Assembly (NCBI RefSeq): GCF_902498805.1
Contig: NZ_LR701586.1
Location: 1 to 64,000 of the forward strand
DNA from: Imperialibacter sp. EC-SDR9
GTDB lineage: Bacteria; Bacteroidota; Bacteroidia; Cytophagales; Cyclobacteriaceae
DNA length: 64,000 nucleotides
Direction of reading: 5' to 3'
Positions 59,071-64,000 of the stretch are shown one piece after another; position 1 is the first letter of the stretch, and the number at the start of each line of letters is the position of its first letter. The translations under genes were made by a program, and so were the position numbers. Below the pieces are notes generated by a model, which saw nothing but the letters and a program-made list of their open reading frames with translations, ran no database searches and was not told where the DNA came from.

Positions 59071-59259
59071 CTCGCCCGGCTGTGGCGAGTGGGGTTGTTT
59101 TATGCACTTGGCTACCCACTTGAACTTAGCTACGCCTTCCTAACCATAGCTTCAGCCAAGGCTGGGCGATGATAAAATTAACTTTTGTGGCGGACAATCC
59201 AAGCCAACTGACCATTGACAACCGATGAAGCCGCCATTCATTTTACTGATGTGTTAGCA
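59071..59259 (-). repeat. attC site D of array 2 (long subtype)
   Basis: Minus strand, from TGCTAAC (59259-59253) to a degenerate closing box in GGGCGAG (59077-59071), 189 bp. Contains TTGGCTTGGATTGTCCGCCA, CAGCCTTGGCTGAAGCTATG and AACCCCACTCGCCACAGC. Confidence 0.75.
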
Positions 59260-59268
59260 GTGTTTTTC

Positions 59269-60246
59269 TCAAAATATTGCCTCATTACGCACTTTGATGT
59301 TTAGCCTAAGAAATTCATTCATCAGCGAATGCCAGGTCGAATCTTTAAGGCTGCCAGCAGGGTAAAGAGATGACTTAAAGTCCTTAGTAGTTATTCTGAG
59401 TGAGGTTGACATTCTGTAGGGAGTTTCAAATACCACCTCTTTAATGTCAGAAATCCTATACTTGTGTATTCGCCACCACCACACATGATTCTTCACAACC
59501 ATAAATTCGTCACTGAGGAAGAAGTGATGCAATTGGAAACCAAAAAACCCATAGAAGAAGGCAAAAAATAGCACAAACACTGTGGTGTTTGTCTGAACCG
59601 AGTTGGGCGATTCTGCGAACAACGTCAGGTAAAGAATGAACAGGACAGAGCCATAAATGAGTATCCCATTGAAAGACAGTAAATGATTCCCACGATATCG
59701 GTTCATGGTAAAAGTGTTAACGTCTCCAATCGGGCTTAAGCTGGTTGTCGTCCAGTCTCTACCCCTGATTTCGACCTTGAGTCCTTCGGCAAAGCACGCT
59801 TTTACTTGCTCCAAGGCTCTCCGCAATGAGTCCATATTTTCATAGTAAAAGGCGATTATGCTCCTGGACTCACCATTCTTGAGTGTCAGTTTAGTTGCTT
59901 CCATTGGGGACATCATCATATTCTGTTTCCCGGTTAATTCAATGTTGGCTATTTCTGACCAATCTAGTCGCTCGGTCTTAAGTAACGATTTGAAAAGTAT
60001 CCCTTGATCAGTGATTTGAATTGATTTGCAAAGGTTTTGGTAACTGTAAAGTAGCCAGATCATCAATGCCAGAAACACAACACTACCGTATATTGGTGTC
60101 CTCAATATTGAATCTACTGTGCCATTGTTTACCAAATTGAATGAAACTACCAGCAACATCAGTCCAAGTCCTCCGATGAGAATAAATAGAAATGACGGCA
60201 CAAGAAAGGCATTAATAGGGTGCAGTCTACTTTTTACAGTGATCAT
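59269..60246 (-). CDS. Membrane protein with PH-like domains (cassette)
   Basis: A 325-residue protein with four membrane helices in two pairs (about 13-36 and 50-68; about 193-212 and 222-242). Each pair is followed by a soluble domain (about 72-180 and 248-325) with beta-strand patterns like bacterial PH domains (IQITDQGILFKSLLKTERLDWSEIANIEL; EFMVVKNHVWWWRIHKYRISDIKEVVF). This duplicated layout is typical of bPH2/YdbT-like proteins but I cannot name the family. Function unknown. Confidence 0.7.
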   Translation of the reverse strand: MITVKSRLHPINAFLVPSFLFILIGGLGLMLLVVSFNLVNNGTVDSILRTPIYGSVVFLALMIWLLYSYQNLCKSIQITDQGILFKSLLKTERLDWSEIANIELTGKQNMMMSPMEATKLTLKNGESRSIIAFYYENMDSLRRALEQVKACFAEGLKVEIRGRDWTTTSLSPIGDVNTFTMNRYRGNHLLSFNGILIYGSVLFILYLTLFAESPNSVQTNTTVFVLFFAFFYGFFGFQLHHFFLSDEFMVVKNHVWWWRIHKYRISDIKEVVFETPYRMSTSLRITTKDFKSSLYPAGSLKDSTWHSLMNEFLRLNIKVRNEAIF

Positions 60247-60258
60247 TACGTTTTGCAG

Positions 60259-60421
60259 TATTTACGCCTAGCTATGCGGCGTGGGGATTGGTAAGAGATA
60301 CCGCTGCCGTCCGCAAATAGCCACGCCGATGAATAAAAATACACAAAGTGGCGGGGACTGCAATCCCGACTGTCATTTCCTTACAAGTGAAGCCCCATGA
60401 CGTCATAGGTTTGTGTTGGAG
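60259..60421 (-). repeat. attC site E of array 2
   Basis: Minus strand, from CTCCAAC (60421-60415) to a weak closing box GTAAATA (60265-60259), 163 bp. Its body is nearly identical to attC1 and attC5 of array 1 (GATTGCAGTCCCCGCCACTT, GGCGTGGCTATTTGCGGACG), the best evidence that the two arrays share one attC family. Confidence 0.88.
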
Positions 60422-61059
60422 TGCTTTTCACGCCGTAAGCTATCCTGCCTGGTCAGACTAAATGTGCCGTCTGTCCGAATATCTACCCGGGTCACTACCG
60501 AGTCAATTTCATACCTCGTACTGTCAGTTCGGTAGTTGATGAATTCCGTTGTGCTAATGGCTATGGTTTCATATGCCGAATCTGAGAGCATATTTGTGTA
60601 TTTCCGTTTCTTGCCGACGATCTCCACGTCGTCGTCTTGTTCTAAAAGGTCGGCCCAAGAGTCTGCTGCCTCTACCTTGTCGATTAGCTCTAAATCTTGG
60701 TTAATCGTCACTAAATGTATCTTGGTCCAATCGTCGCCGTCCGTCCGAATAGCGAGAGTCGCAAAATGTCCAAATTGAGGCTGGAGAGAGTAAAGCTCAG
60801 CTGTGTAGTGTCTGCCAAATTCTGTTTTGAATGGAGTGTACTTGTCAGTCCAGTTGGCAAATTGAATGGAGTCCAGTTGGTATTGGTTATCCGGCTTATC
60901 AGTCAGTGAAATTGTGTTGCGATTTGAGTATCGTGAATTGAACTTTGGAAAGCTATTAGAATCTGGTGTCGACGGTTTAGTGCCTGAGCGTTCTTCAGTC
61001 TTACTATTGCAGGAGAATAGCATAACGACAAGAAGTATTGTAAGTTGGTAAGGTTTCAT
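60403..61059 (-). CDS. Lipoprotein of unknown function (cassette)
   Basis: A 218-residue lipoprotein from ATG 61059 (MKPYQLTILLVVMLFSCNSK, lipobox LFSC). An in-frame ATG at 61077 directly beside the boundary box is an alternative, and the frame is open further upstream only beyond the cassette boundary. The mature domain is beta-rich and resembles small secreted proteins of Bacteroidota; no motif recognised. The stop TGA (60405-60403) lies within the attC E site, so the last codons (SNTNL) are read from the attC box itself. Confidence 0.75.
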   Translation of the reverse strand: MKPYQLTILLVVMLFSCNSKTEERSGTKPSTPDSNSFPKFNSRYSNRNTISLTDKPDNQYQLDSIQFANWTDKYTPFKTEFGRHYTAELYSLQPQFGHFATLAIRTDGDDWTKIHLVTINQDLELIDKVEAADSWADLLEQDDDVEIVGKKRKYTNMLSDSAYETIAISTTEFINYRTDSTRYEIDSVVTRVDIRTDGTFSLTRQDSLRREKHSNTNL

Positions 61060-61077
61060 TTTATACGGTTTCGCCAT

Positions 61078-61130
61078 GCACTCCAACACTTGTATAACCC
61101 CAAATCCCAACTCAGACTTAGGGTTATCCC
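61078..61130 (-). other. Boundary site at the start of array 2 (candidate attI or short attC)
   Basis: GTTGGAGTGC (61087-61078) is the start box of the first cassette. Just beyond it, ATAACCC (61094-61100) and GGGTTAT (61121-61127) form an inverted repeat with a 20-bp centre, unlike the other attC sites. The remaining stretch to 61314 holds no gene. Confidence 0.4.
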
Positions 61131-61314
61131 CACTATAGAAAGATAGGGATTTTTGATCCAGGTTTTTATTCCAAACCTCAAGAATAAACATATATTTTTC
61201 AACTCATTCATCTAATCCGTTTGTTAGGGTTTTTATCTGACCAACGTCTTCGGTAGTAGTGTGCGGCTTGACTTGGGTGGTGGTAGGCTCTTCTGCCTCT
61301 CAATCCCCTGATTG

Positions 61315-61355
61315 TTCGGATTATACTGAACGACTATTCGGGTTATACTGAATGA
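61315..61355 (+). promoter_or_regulatory. Direct repeat pair TTCGGRTTATACTGAAYGA
   Basis: Two 19-bp copies (61315-61333 and 61337-61355) differ at two positions and are spaced 22 bp start to start, about two helical turns. They lie about 30 bp before the CTTCAG array in the region upstream of the two-component system. A second regulator binding site is a possibility. Confidence 0.6.
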
Positions 61356-61385
61356 TTGCGACAAATGAGTGTTTTGACTCCAAAT

Positions 61386-61424
61386 ATTCAGGAAAACTTC
61401 AGGATTGCTCCCAAAATACTTCAG
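61386..61424 (+). promoter_or_regulatory. 11-bp-phased CTTCAG operator upstream of two-component system
   Basis: ATTCAG (61386), CTTCAG (61397), CTCCCA (61408) and CTTCAG (61419) at exact 11-bp steps, same order as at 41842-41880 before the RND operon. It lies about 315 bp before the response regulator gene. The gap 61425-61739 is GC-rich in its second half and holds no gene I would support. Confidence 0.8.
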
Positions 61425-61739
61425 AAATCATAGGTGAAATTTGTGGTATCGAAAGAATGGGTTATCGCAAAAGAGTTGAAGGTTGAATGATGATTTTTTG
61501 CGTTTAACAGGTTTCCTGTAAAGGAGTGATACTCATCACTTGTTTTATTCTTTCAGTTGGTTGTTTGCAGGCCCGGGTGGCGGCCATTGGGGGATGCAGC
61601 CCAGGGCTGCCGGGCTTGCACAATATAAAGTTGACTTTTGGTTCAAGGTTCCTTTTAGTTGCAGCAGCGAGATGGCCAAGCAACTTAATCGCCCGGGCTG
61701 GCTTAGTAAATAACGATTTCTAGTAAATTGTATCGTTCA

Positions 61740-62441
61740 ATGTCAAAAGTCGAAATGAAGGAAGTAAGGGTACTTCTTGTAGAAGACGAATACCAATTAC
61801 TAAAGGCAATCAGGACTTTCCTGGAAGAGGAGAAGTATGTGGTGGTGGCTGTGGAAACCTATCGGTCGGCGCAGCAGGAAATAAAGAACGAGAACTACGA
61901 TGTGTGCCTGATCGATATCAACCTACCCGATGGTAGTGGCAACTCACTCATCAATCTCATCAAGTCAAAACAGCAAAAAACAGGCATCATCATCATCTCG
62001 TCTCACAACATGACCGAGGACAAGGTGCAGTCGCTGGATCTCGGGGCCGACGACTACCTCACCAAGCCTTTCGACCTGCATGAGCTGAATGCCCGGATCA
62101 GGTCGGTGCTTAGAAGGAAGTTGGGCGATAGCCGCCATCAGGTGGTTTCGGAATCGATCTCCGTTTATCCCAATGAGTTCAAGGCATTTGTGCATGATGT
62201 GGAGCTTGAGTTGACCAAGAAGGAATTTGAGATGCTGCTTTACCTCATGTCGAACAAAAACCGCCTGATCACAAAAGAGAGCCTGGCCGCTCACCTATGG
62301 GGCATAAGCATAGAGTTTTCCGATAACTACGACTACATATACACACATGTGAAAAACCTGCGAAAGAAATTAATGAACGCAGGAGCCACTGACAACATCA
62401 AAAACGTTCACGGTATCGGATACCGGTTTGAAGTGGCATGA
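61740..62441 (+). CDS. OmpR-family response regulator
   Basis: A 233-residue response regulator. The receiver domain (about 8-122) has the phospho-acceptor Asp59 (CLIDINLPDGSG), the acidic pocket LLVEDE and Lys in DDYLTKPFDLHELNARI. The C-terminal winged HTH (about 140-230) has EFEMLLYLMSNKNRLITKESL and the YTHVKNLRKKL recognition helix. ATG 61740 is chosen; 61728 and 61755 are alternatives. It overlaps the kinase gene by 4 bp, and its likely operator is the CTTCAG array. Confidence 0.93.
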   Translation: MSKVEMKEVRVLLVEDEYQLLKAIRTFLEEEKYVVVAVETYRSAQQEIKNENYDVCLIDINLPDGSGNSLINLIKSKQQKTGIIIISSHNMTEDKVQSLDLGADDYLTKPFDLHELNARIRSVLRRKLGDSRHQVVSESISVYPNEFKAFVHDVELELTKKEFEMLLYLMSNKNRLITKESLAAHLWGISIEFSDNYDYIYTHVKNLRKKLMNAGATDNIKNVHGIGYRFEVA

Positions 62442-63697
62442 GGCTGGTCGTAAAGGAACTCATCTTTAACCTCCCCGCTATTATTGTAGTGGTTGCTCTC
62501 GGCGGAGGTATTTTTTACCAGTCCATCGAATCGGTACTGGAAACCAACGAGGACGAGGTGCTGAAAATAAGAAAGCAGTATATCATTGACCTGCTGGACA
62601 ACTACAAAGGAGAAAGTCCTTTTATTGAGCATGCATTTGCCGATATCTACGAAATAGAAGAGGAGGAGGCCTTGCACCTGCCAGTGACGGATGTCTTCTC
62701 CGATACGGTGATTAATAACCCCAAGCTGAACGAATCCATACTGTATCGCCAATTGCGGTTTCAGTACAGCACAAATGGCAGGAATTATATGGTTTGGGCA
62801 CGCACTGCCGAAGTTGATAACGATCAGGTACTACAGTCGGTCATCACCACCATCGTCATCACTTGTCTTTTAATGGCTGTGGTTATCTTGTTTCTCAACT
62901 TTTATTTCTTTCGAAAAATCTGGATGCCTTTCCATAGGATATTAGCTAATTTGACCCGCTTCAACCTGGATGGCTCTAGCGAATATGTGAGTGCCCCAAG
63001 CAGCGTGAAAGAGTTTCAGATGCTTGACGCCACCCTTCGTGAAATAACAAGCCGGCTTCAGAGTGAGTACGACGAGCTGAAGGATTTCACCTCCTACCTT
63101 ACCCACGAACTGCAAACACCCCTTGCGGTGGTCAATGGAAGGATCGACCTGCTCATTCAGGACAAGAGCCTGAGCGAAGACCAGCTAAGGAGCCTGGTGG
63201 CCATTCGCAATACTATTCAAGGCATCAGCGAGTTTGAGAAAACTCTCATTTTCCTGAAGAGAATAGAGCTGGGGCAGTTTAACCAAATGGGTCACATTGA
63301 CTTCTCAGCCACGCTGACATCCAAACTTGAGCAAACGGAGGAGCTGATCAAGCTGAAGAAGATTAGCCTGAAGGCCGACATTGTGCCGAACGTGATGCTT
63401 GATATACATCCGCAACTAATAGATACGCTGCTGAACAACATCATTTCGAACAGTATTCGTCACAACATCAAGAATGGCTTTATTGAGGTGAAGCTGACGC
63501 CAAGGGAGTTAAAAGTTACTAACAGCACCCGTGAGGTCGGAGAGTTGTCTCACGAGGGCGCCGATTTTATTTCTGTCAGGGGGCTGGGAGTAGGAGCGTC
63601 TATTATCAAAGCCATTTGCAACAGGCATCAGCTCAATTTTAAGGTCGTTCAGGAAGACAATGCCTACAGCCTGGTCATTGGTCTCCATCCGGGCTAG
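62438..63697 (+). CDS. Sensor histidine kinase
   Basis: A 419-residue membrane kinase. Two helices (about 9-30 and 133-155) enclose a periplasmic sensor of about 100 residues, followed by a linker and the HisKA domain with phospho-acceptor His223 (THELQTPLAVVNGRIDLL). The HATPase region has NNIISNSIRHN (N box, about 333-343) and GLGVGASIIKAIC; the G1 box is weak. Partner of the upstream response regulator, with a 4-bp overlap. A bidirectional hairpin follows. Confidence 0.92.
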   Translation: MRLVVKELIFNLPAIIVVVALGGGIFYQSIESVLETNEDEVLKIRKQYIIDLLDNYKGESPFIEHAFADIYEIEEEEALHLPVTDVFSDTVINNPKLNESILYRQLRFQYSTNGRNYMVWARTAEVDNDQVLQSVITTIVITCLLMAVVILFLNFYFFRKIWMPFHRILANLTRFNLDGSSEYVSAPSSVKEFQMLDATLREITSRLQSEYDELKDFTSYLTHELQTPLAVVNGRIDLLIQDKSLSEDQLRSLVAIRNTIQGISEFEKTLIFLKRIELGQFNQMGHIDFSATLTSKLEQTEELIKLKKISLKADIVPNVMLDIHPQLIDTLLNNIISNSIRHNIKNGFIEVKLTPRELKVTNSTREVGELSHEGADFISVRGLGVGASIIKAICNRHQLNFKVVQEDNAYSLVIGLHPG

Positions 63698-63726
63698 AGT
63701 GAGATTTTTCCGGTCGGCCATGAAAT

Positions 63727-63759
63727 AGAGAAAGCCGTCCGTTTTGGACAGCTTTCTCT
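63727..63759. terminator. Bidirectional terminator
   Basis: AGAGAAAGCCGTCC (63727-63740) and GGACAGCTTTCTCT (63746-63759) form a 14-bp stem with one mismatch between the convergent kinase and permease genes. Confidence 0.75.
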
Positions 63760-63782
63760 CGTCTGCTTTCAAACTATTAGTT

Positions 63783-64000
63783 TTATTCTGATCTCAACGA
63801 CTTCACCGGGTTCACGCTGGCGGCTGTGAACGACTGATAGCCAACAGTCAGCCAGCCTATAACTACAGCAGTGAGGGCTGCGAGGAGGAATGTCCACACG
63901 CTGATGTCGATGCGGTACGCAAAGTTATCGAGCCACTTGTCCATGCCCCACCAGGCGGCAGGCACCGCCACAAGCACGGCAATCAGGATAAGTTTCGTAA
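63783..64000 (-). CDS. FtsX-like ABC transporter permease, C-terminal part (cut by window edge)
   Basis: The C-terminal 72 or more residues of a MacB/FtsX-type permease: ...TKLILIAVLVAVPAAWWGMDKWLDNFAYRI, a final hydrophobic helix and the typical end AASVNPVKSLRSE. The frame is open to the window edge, so the true start lies outside. In Bacteroidota such permeases work with a separate ATPase in export or antimicrobial peptide response; a link to the neighbouring kinase is possible but not shown. Confidence 0.85.
   Translation of the reverse strand, partial: TKLILIAVLVAVPAAWWGMDKWLDNFAYRIDISVWTFLLAALTAVVIGWLTVGYQSFTAASVNPVKSLRSE

Larger units (their letters stand above)
55879..61087 (-). mobile_element. 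Integron-type gene cassette array 2 (integrase not in window)
   Basis: Five units on the minus strand with five attC-like sites of 154-190 bp. Start and end boxes match per cassette: GTTGGAGTGC/GCACTCCAAC for the 60403 cassette, GTTGTGATCC/GGATCACAAC for the PIN toxin-antitoxin cassette, and more degenerate pairs for the others (GACATTATGGG/CCCATAATATC; a GGGCGAGC start against GCTCGCTAAC). Seven genes: lipoprotein, PH-like membrane protein, secreted pair, PIN toxin-antitoxin pair, DUF4844 protein. The cassette-direction start is at the right. The array is inverted relative to array 1. Confidence 0.82.

Noticed and set aside
61526-61723. 65-codon GTG-start frame before the response regulator, with AAAGGA upstream
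   Set aside because: Lipoprotein-like start but the rest is GC-rich with self-complementary stretches (GCCCGGG, CCGGGC); no family recognised. More likely a leader region.
1-64000. Search for a tyrosine recombinase (integron integrase) or transposase
   Set aside because: No gene in the window carries recombinase or DDE transposase motifs; the integrase must lie outside or be absent.

Overview
The window looks chromosomal and fits a Bacteroidota member, probably Cytophagales/Flammeovirgaceae-like. The clues are NrtR-type NUDIX regulators, a tricorn-type S41 peptidase, DUF4386 proteins, AraC-HTH/TPR regulators, almost no Shine-Dalgarno sequences and many Sec or lipoprotein signals. No rRNA, tRNA, CRISPR array or transposase was seen. 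The genus assignment is inference.

Two accessory blocks have the structure of integron gene-cassette arrays, but no integrase lies in the window. Array 1 (1-7202, + strand) has eight cassettes with nine genes. They are an AbiJ-like defence gene, a RelE/HigB-HigA toxin-antitoxin pair and secreted or membrane proteins of unknown function. They are separated by 118-194 bp imperfect palindromes. Each palindrome starts with an RYYYAAC-like box and ends with a GTTRRRY-like box, and the start box of each cassette is the reverse complement of its own end box. Array 2 (55.88-61.09 kb, - strand) has five cassettes with seven genes, including a PIN-domain toxin-antitoxin pair, a DUF4844 protein and a paralogue of an array 1 gene. 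It uses the same attC family. Degenerate solitary attC-like copies lie at about 10.1 and 17.3 kb.

Between the arrays, 7.5-20 kb holds three Crp/Fnr-like regulators, two outer-membrane paralogues, a TPR/AraC regulator followed by a secreted barrel protein and a hydrolase, and MDR-type oxidoreductases. At 19.2-24.7 kb a LysR regulator is divergent from a DAB-type (DabB-DabA) inorganic carbon uptake operon, with a palindrome overlapping the LysR promoter. At 24.8-28.8 kb a class II Fic protein lies between an esterase 3'-end remnant and the intact esterase, and an NrtR-type regulator is divergent from the esterase. At 28.9-41.6 kb are mostly exported catabolic enzymes: a PLP enzyme, a tricorn-like peptidase, esterase, GlcG-like protein, Gfo/Idh/MocA and MDR oxidoreductases, cupin, GH39 enzyme and sulfatase.

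At 41.9-47.7 kb is a complete RND tripartite efflux operon. At 61.7-63.7 kb is an OmpR-type two-component system. Both are preceded by the same operator-like array of four hexamers at exact 11-bp spacing, which suggests that this two-component system controls the pump and itself. At 47.9-55.6 kb are a serine hydrolase-amidohydrolase pair, a PQQ-type sugar dehydrogenase, a DUF4386 protein, an MDR oxidoreductase and a second 600-residue TPR/AraC regulator. That regulator seems to lack an ATG start.

Other cis elements are a three-copy repeat of about 125 bp that begins ATG AAA TAG and ends exactly at the ATGAAA start of the next gene, a GTTCSGAAT motif next to both TPR/AraC regulators, and strong palindromes at 20.09, 28.01 and 37.45 kb.
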